Positions 37,414 through 50,700 of a stretch of 64,000 nt of DNA are shown here, piece by piece. Under the pieces are notes generated by a model. That model did not search any database. It saw only the letters and a list, made by a program, of their open reading frames with translations, and was not told the origin of the DNA. This DNA comes from Anisakis pegreffii (Eukaryota; Nematoda; Chromadorea; Rhabditida; Anisakidae): assembly GCA_035041965.1 (NCBI GenBank), contig JAPYMA010003040.1, positions 183,286 through 247,285 on the forward strand, in the 5' to 3' direction. Numbering within the stretch: position 1 is the first letter of the stretch; each line of letters opens with the position of its first letter. Both the position numbers and the translations under genes were made by a program.

Positions 37414-40400
37414 GTAAGTGAATTTTTGGATAGTTGGTGAATCACAATATCATATAATTCTTAAATCAAGCCGTGCAATTTGAGAGAAGGCGTGGCATTT
37501 GTTTCTAAAATATGCATATGTAAGATGAGAGGGTTCTTTAAAAAGATTCCGTCATTGGAGTGAAAGGCGTGCTGTCAAATTAAATGTACACACTTATCGA
37601 TGATTGAGTACTCAAGTAAAGCTGGGCTATGAAATTGGTGCTGAATGTGATAATTGGTAATGTTGCATCATTCGTATTATCATCACATTCAAAGCTTCCA
37701 CATTTCTCTACGTGAACCAAAACCTCCACCCAATCCATGTTCTTTGTTTATTCCGCTGATTCCATCAATTCATGATTCTGAATATAAGCTGTAGATCAAA
37801 TTCCAGTTTCGATTTCTATTCCAAACTGTGGTCAATCGTTGAGAAGGTGTTTATTGTTGCGTTTGGCTTTTCCGTGTAATTATCCACAATGAAATTTTTG
37901 CTTCTATCCACACGCATGTTAGCTCACTAAAGCAATGATTCATTGCGATTTGAATAAGTGATGTTTTGATGAGTAACGAAATAATTTTTCTTCTTTGCTC
38001 TCAAAACACTTCCTCAATTCACTAACATGCAAAATATACGCTGGCAAATATTCGACTACTACTGCACTTGAAGCATTTGCACCGGTATTTGTTGTTTCAA
38101 GTAAATAAATCTTCGTTGTTTCCAATAATAATTCACGAAACTTGTGCATTCGACTTTTAAGCTGAATTCTTATCAAGCACTACGCTCAGGTTGGTCAGTG
38201 ACATTTGTAGTGCCTCTAAAATTTTACTGCTCTCAGAATATTGCCTTTGAAAGCTGATAGAATTTCGTATGGCTCAAAGTCGCCTATCACCTAACAGATT
38301 TAACCAGAGTGGTCATATAGATTTCCAATGATCAACTATCAGAGGTCGTGGAAGCAACTAATTTGATGACCACTAACTTTGTTTGATTTAGCACTCCATA
38401 GCGACGTTATGAACAGTCATTTGGTGCTGTTCAAGGCCAATCACATTCCATTTAACTGATGCCATTTTGTTGTGTCTGTGAAGCGTTTTCCGGTTAGATT
38501 GTAATCTGTTGTATGCAACGATTGAACATTATGAAAACAAAGGCACATCATCAGTGAAAGCTACTCTGTCATCATCGCAAAAAATTCTTTCGTGTGTGTC
38601 TCGTTCTAACGATATGACGACATATCGACTCACTTCGCTGCGGCAATTCAATGAGCCAGTCAAATTTCCCCGACACTGTGCAGGAATGTTTGTGTTATCA
38701 CTCATTCATGCATTCCGATATGACAACAACAATGTGTTGATACTGTCTAACTATGAATAGGATTCAACTAATTTCGTTCTATTCCAGATTAATATTGAAG
38801 ATAACATGAAATTAGCAAAATCTCTGCTTGTTATTACTGATATTTTTCCCTCAACTTTTGCACTGTTCTCACGGTATGTTAAGAATGCTGTCAATTACTG
38901 AATTCTAATTGCGAGTGGGAATTCGCCTTTAAAGGTTCACTTCTTCATCAGTTGCAATGAAGAAAATATATGAAAAATGTGAGAAATTTGTTTGCGTCTT
39001 CCAAACATGAATGCATTTTGCAGTGCAGCGGCTCAAATTTTTTTAACTAACGATAAGTGTGAACAAATAATATTATATTTTGAGCAATAAGATGATAAAT
39101 ATTGCAAGTGAATCGAGTAGCTTCCGTGTGCAGTGGTTCGAAAGGTCGATATGAACTGATTAATTGTACTTTATATAGAAGTTCTGTTGGATAAATCTGA
39201 GTGAAGCTCATTAACAGAAAGCACTGTTATGCATTTATGAAAACAGGCACTCGGTCAGTTGAACGTCTAATCTGCAATCGGAATCGTAATCGTAGAGTCA
39301 TGCCATCGTGAAATCATGCCATGCTTTTTCACTTTCAAATGCATCAATGTCGACGACATTCACAGTTTGTATTCCTATATCTATTCGACTGCAATCTGGA
39401 GAGAAGCACACCACTCGTTAAACGCAATATCCACACTTAGTTCATGTAATTGTCCTGAAAGATGAGAGGTCCTGAAAACTGTCGACCCTGAGAAAGGTTC
39501 TGAAAAGCAATCGTTAGCTCATTAGTTAGTAGTATCTTGTAATCACGAACTACAGTCATATTTTAGCCACTCTTTGCGAGACTTACGCTTAGTAGTTGAC
39601 TGTGCGAGCAAGTTTTAAGCTAACGTATGAATAACATTTGCGATTATGACTCAACATTTTCTCCGTTAGAACAACTTCCGGTTTCTTGGATTGAACTACC
39701 TGCTTAGCATTTCTGTTTCACTATTCACTGAGTGTATCGTCAGTTTATTGATATTGCTTTTCTGATATCGCAGTCAGAAGCATTCGATATGATTATTCAA
39801 TTTAATCAGTTTTTTCGATTATTATAATATTCATGGTATCAGCCACACATTTTCAGTTGTAATCAGGTCTGTTACGAACGACATTCATTATGTCACGAAT
39901 GACACTCATTCACTGACTCATTACCTTTGACGATGATTGGTTATTATGCCTACGCTTTGCATTAGTCTCGTCTATGAGTTACTTCTATCGAAAAAACGAT
40001 CTATTCAAAGCTAGCAACCGCGTGCTTACTGTCGTTTTCTTTTTCATTCTCTCTTCTCCTGGATCTTGTTTGAAAATTTATCAAACTCACCATCATTACA
40101 TACGACAGTTTTTCGGACTAGCTATCTGCAGTACCACCTATTGCACATAAACGATATTAAAGAAATGAATTTCTTCCCTGGTTCCTGTTGCGATATCCAA
40201 TTTCAAAGAGTCCATGAAATGAAACTTTTCAGTTTGGCCATTCAATTATTCGAATTATTACTTTGAATGAAACGATCTTGACGAATTCGAATATTTTTCT
40301 AAATTCGTTCACATTTATTTCAATGAACCAAAATGCATCATTCACCGACTTTTTTGTCAGCCGTTTCATACCCAAAACAAAAACCGTTTGCATTTTTTCA

Positions 40401-41270
40401 TGTTGTGCCGAAACACGAACTGAATAGTGATGAGATATTAAGTTATATCATCTTCTCGAATGTCGTACCATTCATAAAATTATGTCAGCCGTATTCAGTG
40501 ATTTATTCGAACTGCTAGAAAAATGATTACTGGACAAGTCCAGCAGATGTTGTTTTCCCTCCGGATTGTACGATACCTTCGCATAGGAACTGGATACTTA
40601 AAAAAATGATTATGTCATGGCTTTTTCTCCTAATTCCTCATTATCGGATAGATATCGCCGAATTCATTGCGCTAATAGCTAATTTTTAGTGGTTAGCGTA
40701 ATAAGTTGGAACTTTGATTGGGTGCTAAATAAAGTTTTCTTACACTCGTTTTGGTGTCATACGACGTAATGAATGCCTTAACAACTGATTCATGCCACAC
40801 ATTAAACATTTATAAGTTCCGTTGCATTCGTAATCGGTCGAAAAACGTTGATCTTGACGATTCGTTAATGAATAGACAGACGTATTAATAAAATTTAATT
40901 TAATTTGAATGAATGGTGTAATGGATACTTTAGGAATACGTTTGACCGCTTTCATCATTTTTTGTTTTTGTGATTATTATGAAGTATGAGCGCATAAACA
41001 TTTTCGTTTATTGTGTAATAATGTATGATATCATCTGTATAGCGTACATAGGCGGTTAATTACGCGCAATTCTGTTGCGTCAGTAAAATTGACGTCTAAT
41101 TTACTGGCAGTTTTAATTGTAGCTTTAATTGCGATTCGATTAAACGAATAATCGAGCAATGAGTTATTTTAATGAGTTATTTTCTTCCAGATTACATTAA
41201 TCCATATCTCTAGAGTATCAGTTATGAAATTCAGGATTTTCCCCGCCCATGACTGATTCTTTAGAATCTT

Positions 41271-41278
41271 TATATAAA
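41271..41278 (+). promoter_or_regulatory. TATA-like box of the TTL gene
   Basis: TATATAAA lies 185 bases upstream of the TTL start codon, leaving room for a transcription start near 41300 and an outron up to the acceptor at 41441. Confidence 0.45.
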
Positions 41279-41435
41279 GAAGTTGATATGAGCAAGCACC
41301 ACAACAGACACTCGCAATGTGTCGTAAACGTGACTTGAGAATAAAAGTGACGTGAGACGCGTTTTGTATAGCTTGTTGTGTGTATCAGTTCGCGTTGTGT
41401 ATTACAGTCTCAAATTTATGATTTTTTAAAGTTTG

Positions 41436-41441
41436 TTTCAG
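41436..41441 (+). promoter_or_regulatory. Probable trans-splice acceptor of the TTL gene
   Basis: TTTCAG ends at 41441, after a T-rich tract and 21 bases before the ATG at 41463. This is the usual nematode spacing for spliced-leader addition. Confidence 0.5.
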
Positions 41442-41462
41442 ATCTGTTGAGGAATTTTTATC

Positions 41463-43114
41463 ATGTTGTTTCATTTCACAGCTATTTTGTTGATCATCTT
41501 GAATGTGAATGGTATATTGGCTGAGGTGAAGACGATTGAGGTACATGGTCGGTTATTGTGCAACGGTAAACCGCACGGCAAGACAGGATTAGCTGGCTGG
41601 CCGAAAGTTGTACAGCTGTGGAATGCAGAAAGCGATAGTCAGCACTTCAGCTTATCCCTCTTGTTTTTTTTTAAATATATTAAATGATGATGTCAAATGA
41701 TAAATCAGATTCAATTCATTCAAACAGAAACACTCAATTATGCTTTTGATTTTACGCATCATTTATTGGAATTTATTGGAATTTGATTCGATGGACTCAA
41801 AAACAATAATGTATACCTTTTAAGGGTACAATTTAAAACGATTCGAAATTGCAAATGAAACGACTGAATTCCGATAAGATTGCCTCACAACGAAAGGTCA
41901 TGAACTTAGTCTGGCGTTTCATGATGTTGTAGAGCTCTTCGAGCTGATCATGAATACGTTAAAAATTTTTACGAAACCCAAAGGGGAGGTGAAATATGGC
42001 GGGGAAAAGGTTTTCAGTGTTTTGAACTGACGTTCTGAATTTACATGTTCCCACAACCGTGGAAAAAAGTTGTGGGGAAGGATATAGAATATCATGGTTG
42101 TTTATGTCATATATACACGAGAAAAGAAACCTCAGCGTCACGCAGAACCGAACCACCCGGCACTCAAACTTTGCGCTAGCGCACTACTCACTAGGCCAAG
42201 CCGCTGCTGCGTGATGGAAATTCAGAACGTCAGTTCAATACACTGAAAATCTTTTCCCCGCTATATTTTGCCTCCTCTTTGTGTTTCGCAGAAATTAGTT
42301 ACGTATTCATGATCAGCTCGAGGAGCTTGACAATGTGATGTATATTTCATCAGGAAACGCCAGATTAAGTTCATAACCTTTCCTGGTCAGTAATTTTTGA
42401 TGTATGATATAGTGTATGATACACACAAATCTCCTCTGATTATAAACAAAGGAACCAGTCAATCGTTTGGAAAGGTTAACTAACTCTGAGTTAATTTTAG
42501 CACCCATTCAAAAAATTGGTGGATTTAACGAAGTGAACAACAGGAAGGGAATTTTTTATATAAAAGGAGTTGAAGCTGATGGAGCACCTGTTGTCCTCAA
42601 AGTACTGCATCATTGTTATGAAAACCCCATTGAGGTTCGTTTTCTTTGCTATATTCCCGTGCGATTTTTGTTCAAACGTTACTTACTTCTAACAGCGAAT
42701 TTGCTTGATCTGTCTTTGGCACAATTCTTCCCATTTCAGTGAGAAAGTATCCGAAATTAATTTATTGAAGTTCTCATCAATTTAGTGATCATCGCTTCAA
42801 AAATGTTTACTAGCAAGTCAAATAAGCTTTATGAATACATTTAGGAGATTCTGAGAACATTTTCATAATCATCATGAACAGCTCTATCATTTGCTGAAGA
42901 GCTGGATCAGACTTGTTATCCTACGTCAGTGCTGTCTCCTTGTGAGTTGTATATATGCCTAATGTAAAGAATATTTCAGGAATGCTACAAAGTTAGTTTT
43001 TTCAATTTACCACAATCAGAAGGAAACACGAAATTGAACGCTGGATATCTAGAATTGAGTGATTCATTGGATCTCTTTGAAAGTCGATCTCATTTGACGT
43101 GTTCTCCGTTTTGA
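41463..43114 (+). CDS. Transthyretin-like (TTL) family secreted protein
   Basis: Nematode TTL/TTR-52-type protein; relatives act extracellularly, for example bridging phosphatidylserine on dying cells, and several are abundant secreted products of parasitic worms (family knowledge). Exons 41463-41637, 42501-42634, 42980-43114, all in phase, give 147 aa, the usual length. Residues 1-20 (MLFHFTAILLIILNVNGILA) are a signal peptide. Domain hallmarks in order: VHGRLLCNGKP, KVVQLWN, NRKGIFYIKGVEAD, VLKVLHHCYENP and the closing GYLELSD with a final Cys in THE..C-type position (LTCSPF). Cys pairs fit the family disulfides. Intron 1 contains a 491-bp inverted-repeat element. AATAAA at 43261 is a plausible polyadenylation signal. 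The short insertion KTGLAGWP near residue 42 is unusual. Family call is strong. Confidence 0.88.
41892..42382. mobile_element. MITE-like long inverted repeat in TTL intron 1
   Basis: Left arm about 41892-42055 and right arm about 42215-42382 are imperfect inverted repeats over more than 150 bases (both ends carry AAAGGT-A-GAACTTA, then CGTTTC; inner ends share ACTGACGTTCTGAATTT-like blocks). The centre holds a tRNA-like segment. There is no coding capacity. A miniature copy of the same termini is at 18580-18638. Target duplications were not clear. Confidence 0.65.
42138..42214 (-). other. tRNA-like segment with pol III A- and B-box-like motifs
   Basis: Read on the minus strand: TCACGCAG ... 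TTGGCCTAGTGAGTAGTGC (A-box-like TGGCCTAGTG) and, about 45 bases on, GGTTCGGTTCT (B-box-like), closed by CTGCGTGA, which pairs with the first eight bases. The T-arm pairs poorly and no complete cloverleaf was found. It is more likely a tRNA-derived SINE or degraded tRNA gene than a functional tRNA. Confidence 0.35.
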
Positions 43115-44572
43115 ATTACTTAAATTATAATATTATAACACATATGCTAAATGCTAATTCCAAATGATCTGATGTACACTAGTGAATGTTCATTGTTAAA
43201 TATAAGTATTGATGATTGTGTCAATTAATTTATACTGTGCGTTTTGATTGTTCGCTGTCAAATAAATATTGTTTCATTTGAAATTGATGCAAAATGTGTT
43301 TCTTATTTACGTTCAAACGGTCGTGCTGTAACATCCGATGGACACTTGGTTCGAATCTATTCACCTGCGATGGTTTACTTGTTGCAGCAATGACGAATCT
43401 TGTCGTGTTCAGATGCTCTAACAAAGTGTGTTGATCTGCGTATACTTTAATGAGGTGCTATGCTTGAGATTGGTGTTTATAAATTTTGCAAAATGAATAT
43501 GAGCATTTAAGCAGAACAATGTGGTAATTGGAGCACCTCATGGAAACCTTGAAAGGAATAGTTCCTTGGAATAAAGCTCAGGAAACGTAACGTCCATCCA
43601 GAAGGATATAAGCCTAAACATGAAAACTCGAAGAACAATTTATAATCATTAATTATAATTAATCAATGACTCATGATTCATCTATCTTTCAAAAAAATTT
43701 ATTGTACATGTTATCATCAGTTTATATATTTTTGATTTTTTAATGAAGTGAAACAGAACAACAGGTTTCACACACGTATGAACAATGCAAATTTTCAAAA
43801 CTTTATTCATCAAAAAATTAGCAAGACCTGTTTCATACGACATCCCGAGTTAGGAATCAAATTGCAAGAGTCAAAGAAAACATTCTTACAAAAATCCTTG
43901 ATGCAAACAACGAAAACCGTTAAACAGTTCACTTTTTAAGCCTCACAATCAGCCAATCAGTTCACAGTCGTTATTTTCTGTTCATTGGCTAAAGCTTATG
44001 CTCAAGCTGAACGCAATGCTGAAGCAGTTCACTAGAGTTTTTGGTTCACTGGTGTTTTTATTGAGCAGTTGTAGTTTCAGATCTTTTTTTTAATCGCTTC
44101 ACCGAATGATCTAAGAGTTAAACTGAAAATGCTCACGGTGATATAGGCCAAAAGGGTGTGGTCAAGGTCGTCGCCATGGTGATTCATCTGTCTTTCAGAA
44201 ATTCATCTATCGCACTTCATGATCAAATATTCATCTGGCGCACCTGATGATTGATATATGATTCAAAAAAGTTCCTTTTCCCCATCACATGATCACAGAC
44301 CTAAAATAAGTGAGTTCCTCAATTCTCCACAAAACAGTTTTCCTGTGAGAGCGAGATGGCGGTAGATGAAAATACAGACGCAATTGATTATTATCGATGA
44401 GAAAGTATTGAGTTTTGTTTGAAACTGAGTGTTCATTCACTTCAACGTATCTGTCTCTCTTGTTTGAGCATCTTTAAAATGTCTACACATGTATTTTCAA
44501 TTCAAATTATCTCATTCTATCGCTCAGGCTTAGGACGTCCTAATGAAGAATTTATCAACAATGAGACTTTTA
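43115..44572. other. Convergent intergenic region between TTL and acid phosphatase
   Basis: About 1.45 kb containing both 3' ends. AATAAA at 43261-43266 probably serves the TTL gene. On the other strand AATAAA (44569-44574) overlaps the phosphatase stop codon. Open frames here are short with no recognised domain. Confidence 0.4.
43261..43266 (+). terminator. Polyadenylation signal of the TTL gene
   Basis: Canonical AATAAA 147 bases past the TTL stop codon. Confidence 0.45.
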
Positions 44573-47500
44573 TTACAACAGATAGCGTTTAAACAAAAGA
44601 AAGATCAGTGAGAGAATGAGGAATTCATTGGTTTTTTGCGCAGCATTCGACTTGGGTTCGTCTTTCATACAGTATTCTTCCCAATTCGTTACTTCGTATT
44701 GTTTCAATCGTGAGACAAATTTATATAACGGAATCCAGCGTTCTTCATCAGTAATCTCCGATAGAGACACTTCACAGTTGGGCTAAATTATTATTTCACT
44801 GATGAAAGTATGAGTCATCAGCAGTTGTTCACATGAGTGTTCGTTCACATTAGCTGAGCAATTCGAATAGGAATATGAGTGATTCGCTTCAGAACCATAT
44901 CATCCAGAATGTTTTATCTCATGAGTCAAGTGCGTGATATTTCAGTAATTTTATTTCCTCACAACAAATCAAATCCTTTATGTTAATCGAACGAAATAAC
45001 AGGTTCCTGAGTTCCACTAAGGTCATCGATAAGAACTTTATCTATTCGAAAGGCCAATAATCTGTTCAATTTGATTTTATCGTCAGTAAGTTTTCTTCGG
45101 TGATTAAGGGAACGCTGACATGTAAACAGCAGTTAGGCTTAAAAATCTCAGCTCTTTCATCTAATGATTACTTTATAGTTCCCAAGTGCGAGGATTGGAA
45201 ACCAGTACCGATCATTCACGTTTCTCGTTGTCTTGGTTGGAATGTAAACCAATCGTTATATGGAACAGTCTCAATCGTACAATATTAAAATATTTCCCTG
45301 AACGGGTCAAATTCAAGCCTTCTTTTTTGTCAATAGGCAAATATCGCAAAATGTTGAAGCAGCTAAGTTTAACTGAAGCAAAATAGAACGAACAAAATTC
45401 GAATGTATCAATATTAATGATTATATTGAACAGATCAGTTCAAACCTCATAAAAAATGTGCTCTTGTTTCTTGACTGGATCATGATTAAGAAGGCGAATC
45501 GATGGGATCGGTTCGTTGCGAAATTGGAGTAAGATACCTGCTGACGATTGTAAGCTGCTTTTTGAAATGCCTATCATTTTCATCAATGATAGTATTACTT
45601 CGGTGTGCTGAAGTTTACCGGATATTCTTTTTGAGCCGAAGAAAAAAAAATCAACATTCAAATTGGAATGACTGAAATCAACCAAAAACGGACGAATATG
45701 GTTGAGTAGATTATTTGCGATGAGGAAATAACTCACTAAACCGTTCTTGCACAATTGGTACTCAAATAGAATTTTTGACTGATTTCTTTCAAGTTAAAAT
45801 CGTTCAATAATGAACGTAACTTTCGAATCCCTATGCATCTATCTGATATCAGAACCGATTTCGTGAAGCAATCGTTCAGTAACAAACCGATACGAAAACG
45901 ACGAGTTTTGGATGCGAAACTCCTTCGGTTGCATTGACAAGGAGTCCAATGATTTTATGCAGCAAGTATCCAGACATCAGATTACGACACGGTTCGTAGT
46001 TAGCACAACTGATCGAGTGTATTTCATTGAATTTCAAATATTCTTCCACCAATATCTTCTTGTAATGGCCATACAATTCTGGTTTTTCCAGCCAATTGGG
46101 TAATGACACGTTGTGAGCGAACTAAATAAACTCCATTGTGTTGAATCAGATGCCATATTAAAGCATGAATTATATACGAACAAGTGTCGAAATATTTCTG
46201 ATTACAAGACATATTCAGAAACTCCAAAGCCGAACGCTGAAGGTATGAACTCGATGAGAGTAATGTTGATAAGGATGTTTATTCTGTTGTCATCATCTCC
46301 GATTGAATGCAGCTTTTCTAGATTAAAGGCTCCAAACCGACTTCTGTTCGATTTGTTTTGAGTCAACAGTTCGTTGATCCGATATTCGTGTTACCGAAGC
46401 ATATTATGTTAGAAGCATTACTAGATGCGAATGAAAATGAGTCACCATTGCGTTAAGGTTGTCTGCTAAATCGACCGCACTCTCGATTGATGCAGGCCAA
46501 CCAGTTTTATGTGACATATAATTAAGTATTAATTTGTTCTTCTCATATAATTTCATTAGTTCTGGCAGAGCATTGTTCTTAATTGGTGCATAAACTGAAA
46601 TAAGAAAACGTTTCGATTCTGTGAAATGTTTCGAGGTTAACACAATTCTTGGTAAAGTTAGTAGAGTGAAAATTTAACTCAATCGCAGTATTTCCGCAAA
46701 AAAAGGTGATTAAAGAGTACTGCTGTATTGATGAATAACGCGACAGTGATTATCGGAATGTTTATAATGGACGTTCCCCTAAGAATAAACTGGAAATTGA
46801 TGAAGTCATAAGAAACAGCGGAGGTTGCTGTGATTTGATGGTGTTTTCAAAATTCTTATATTGGAAGAAACAAGGAAAACATTGCGGTATTCTCAAATGG
46901 CATTGTCGCAAATGATCACATCACTGCTGAATCGTTTACTAACCCTCCTCGTTCAGTTTACAACCATTCACCGAATACATTCGCAGTAACGGGTCATCAA
47001 CTGTATAATTTATCGATGTTACTGGTTTTATTGAATACAAGCCATCCAGCAAACTCTTCAATAAACATCACTGAATTTTGAAATGTTGTAATTAGATAAG
47101 ACTGACTCACATGAGCATTCACTACGATGGAATTATACAATTGTCAGTATGACAAAAATTAGTTGAAGTGAGCAAACAACTCACTTGAAGTGTCACTTCA
47201 CAACGACTTGCGCTTGAACTGTAAAATTCAGTTTCATTCTGTGAATAATCCTTGGACACAAATGAGCCAACGAACCCACGCAATGCTTCGCCAGTCTTGG
47301 TTGATTCAACCTTTCCGATCTGTAGGTATTCAATCAGCTTCATACAAGTTGCTATACGTGTGAGTGTCTCACTTTGACTACATACAGTCACTATCTCAGA
47401 AAATACTCATAGAACGCCCAATTGGATGTTTAATTTTTTTTTGGATTGTTGATCTGCAATGATAGTGCTGTTCACATACAGCTCTGATTTGACACAAAAT

Positions 47501-47770
47501 CTTCTTAAGAAAAATCCATCAAATACAACGAATTTCAACCTTTGTGAGCTCGTAAGCACCAAGTTCAGAGCTAAAAATATGTTCAGTGCCATTCAAGAAG
47601 CGGCCTGGTAATCGTTGCCCATGTCGCAATAACAATATAACCATTGTCGTATTTGGGTGCATTTTCTCAACCAATTTAGCATATTTCACATGTTTGTCAT
47701 TCAATTGTCCTTCACTTCGTGCATTCCCAATCAGGACGGTAAGGCTGCTAAGCAACAAGAACAGTCTCAT
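44573..47770 (-). CDS. Histidine acid phosphatase family protein, probably catalytically impaired
   Basis: Branch-2 histidine phosphatase (prostatic acid phosphatase fold), normally hydrolysing phosphomonoesters in the secretory/lysosomal compartment. Eight exons, all in phase: 47540-47770, 47181-47319, 47039-47070, 46773-46827, 46446-46594, 45888-46121, 45446-45607, 44573-44782; 403 aa, normal size. Order: signal peptide (MRLFLLLSSLTVLIGNARS), catalytic RHGQRLP at 49-55, ELTKIG, YSSSASRC, HKTGWPASIES, VSLPNW, SGYLLHKIIG, HPKLVVFVSH, SLMKMIGI, IRLLNHDP, WEEYC, and a C-terminal hydrophobic helix (EFLILSLIFLLF) suggesting a membrane anchor. N-glycosylation sites include NTT, NGT, NET and NAT. 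Two catalytic positions differ: the Arg of the usual VRSxDxDR motif is Tyr, and the Asp of the C-terminal HD pair is Thr (H281-T282). The frame is intact, so it looks like a pseudo-enzyme rather than a pseudogene. Exons 3 (32 nt) and 4 are the least certain. Confidence 0.85.
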
Positions 47771-50700
47771 CACCTGCAGGTTATTGTTTTGCCGAAAGCA
47801 GTTCTTTTGTTTGATGTAACATTGCAATGATTCAATCAAATAAATACTTCGTAAATGCAATGAAATAAAAAACTGCCGATATGCTGCACTGTTCAAAAGC
47901 ACTCATGAGAATGAAAATTGATCCATGTCTGAAGAATATAACTGCGTAATGAGGATGGAAAATATATTACAGAAGACTTATCGTGACAAGGAGAAGCGAA
48001 TAAAACAATTTGGATGTCAAATACAATCAGATGTCAATTCCAGCATTTATAATTTTAAAGCGATCTTATTTTCTCATTCATAAATTTCTCAAGAACACTT
48101 GCAGATCTTTTGGAGCTTTATAAATGCGAATAATAGTGTGCGAACAAGAAGCAAAAAGCCGTAAAATGCTTGCTATTTTTGCTTATAAAGCCAGTGGAAC
48201 GTCACAAACCACTCGCAAATCATACGATCTAATCGTAGAATTTTTCTCGCATAGTGTTTGGTGTACATGCGGCTGTAGGTGGGAATCAACTGAATTGTCC
48301 CATTCGAAGTCTTGTATTGTCCTATTCGAAGTTCGATAAAAGATTCGATTTGGAAGAAATGAGCGATCGAAGATGAACTCATTGAACGAATATTGACAAG
48401 TTTACGTGGAACTGATAAGAATTTTCGAAGATTTTTTTTTCAGCTCTTCCGACTTCTCTAAATGGACGTAAGGTAGATCGAAGATACAGTTTAGATATGA
48501 TGCGTAAACAAAAATTCATCGAATTACCGACTGAGTCATATCAACATGAACGCAAATAACTGCTTTAATAATTCGTTTTTGCGATGATAAATCATCAAAT
48601 ACGCAACTATTGCTTTTTGCGCCTATCGACAAATGAATAAACGTAAATAATTGCTGTAATAATTCGAAAAAATGTGTTTGGAAATATTTTGCGACTATAA
48701 AAGTTATCGCTCGTCATGCGCGAACCAACAACATGAAAATGATTCGCCTGAATAACATATGACATATCAAATAGTAAGTGAATGGAATAAACTGTCGAGG
48801 TATCTGTCACAAATCATTGAGTATTCCAGTATCTATATAAGTCCTTGTTCACTGATTTACAGTTTAACAATACCATTTGTTAATTGTATTCACTTTGCTG
48901 GAGTAGCTTTTTTGCTTACCTTTGAAAAAGCTGTGATATTTTGATTAATTGGCTTTATCATCAAGGGCATTCTCAATATTCCTCATTATCTCTTAAATTT
49001 TGTTTAAAACTTCTGACAATAGAAGGATGCGATTGCCACACTGACCCCAAATGTGCTATCAAGCCATACAATTTCTAACGGCGAATAATGCAACCGAATA
49101 ATTAGCGAGTGATTTGAACGACGTGAAAATAAAAACTGTTTCACGAATATTGGCACATGAGCATCCTTAGCAACAGTATGCTGGCATTAATATACCATAA
49201 GCAATGACAAATTATGCGACCGTTTCAATGAGCCGATTCAAAACGTCGTTGATCAGCGACTGCTGCTCTTCGTTCATCTTATCTGTGCTCGCTAATTACT
49301 TTGAACTTTTTAACGGAAAATCAGCAGAGCAAAAAATCGCAAGATACATTTGAAGTTGACAGTAGAAAATCCAACCAGCAATATGAATATGCAACCGCCG
49401 AAATGAAAAAACCCGAAATGAAAGAGAAGAGTTGACTGTAGATTATACAGAACATATCGATCATCAACGAAGTATGCCAAAAAAGCAAACTACTGACGAA
49501 ATGAGAGTAACCTGAAATTGGACACACTGCAATAAACAAGAAAACACCTGACAACGAGGAAGCGATGTAACAAACGATGAAACTGAGCAGTCAATGGCGA
49601 CCGAACTCACATGAATGAACAAGTTTTTGGCGAAGTAATTCGAAGTGGGCATCAACAAGCATAATTTGCAAATTTTTAATAGAGTTACTTATGCAAAGCA
49701 AAATGAAATATGCAAAGCAGAATGAAAGGATATTCATATAAGGAAATGATGTAGCAGATAGGTGTCTCTAAAAATAAAGAAAAAAACTGCTGGAAGGGAC
49801 AGTGTTCTAGGCAGATTTGTGCGGAGGCATTCGGAGTTTTCATAATCGCGCAATAACCTGTGAAATAAACGTGTTGTTGCATGCCTTTTTATAAAACGCT
49901 ATGAGATGCGAGACGAACGAGTGAAAATAGATGGATGGGTTTCGTCCTGTCTGACACTTTTTTAAATATATCTGTTGGTTAAAAACCAGAGATAAAAGAA
50001 TGAAAAAGGAAACAACCGTTGATATGATTTGGGCAAGTCGTAAAGAAGTTCGACTGCAGAGTCAATCAATTGAAACATTCTTTTGATTGTTATATTTTAA
50101 CTTATCATTCATTTGAATACTTGCTGATCAACAACAGGTTTATTCCATAAATAACTGTAAACCCCCACCCTCCTCAGTCCTGAAAAAACCATGCATATAA
50201 GTAATCACCATGAAAAAAATCAATGAATAGCAAATAATCATCACAATCCAGTGGATTGAACCACTAATAAAACGTTCAACGATTGAAACAAGAGCACTTT
50301 AAAATATATTTTTACGAAAAAAAACTGAATGCAGTAATTGTTGTATCGTTTCTAGTATTTGTGTTATAGATTGCTTGAACAGCTTCAATTCAAAGGTGGA
50401 ACTAGTTCTAGTAATTATGTTTCCTTAGTTCGAATGAGCCGACAGATTGAACTGTAAACAGAATTAAATGAGATGAGGATATGTTACCGATAGAATGCCA
50501 ACGCGAATGGAGTGAGACAAATGGATGTCGCTGATTTGATGCCAGCTCGAATGATATTACACGACGAACTGATACTACAGGATGAACAAGTAGATATTAC
50601 ACGATGAACAAATAAATTCAGTAACGAACGCGACAGTAATATGAAAGAATTAAGATAAGATAATAAACTGAAATTGACAAATGCAACACAAACGGTTTTT

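Larger units (their letters stand above)
36442..41462. other. Long intergenic region upstream of the TTL gene
   Basis: About 5 kb. It contains a G8(AG)n microsatellite (36817-36837) and a possible signal-peptide exon (37367-37413). Open frames at 37940-38176 (-) and 38509-38760 (+) look protein-like but lack a convincing gene structure. The proximal TTL promoter elements are at its right end. Nothing else supported. Confidence 0.3.

Noticed and set aside
43330..43365. tRNA gene suggested by GGTTCGAATCT
   Set aside because: The B-box-like string lacks a pairing T-stem, an A box at the right distance and an acceptor stem.
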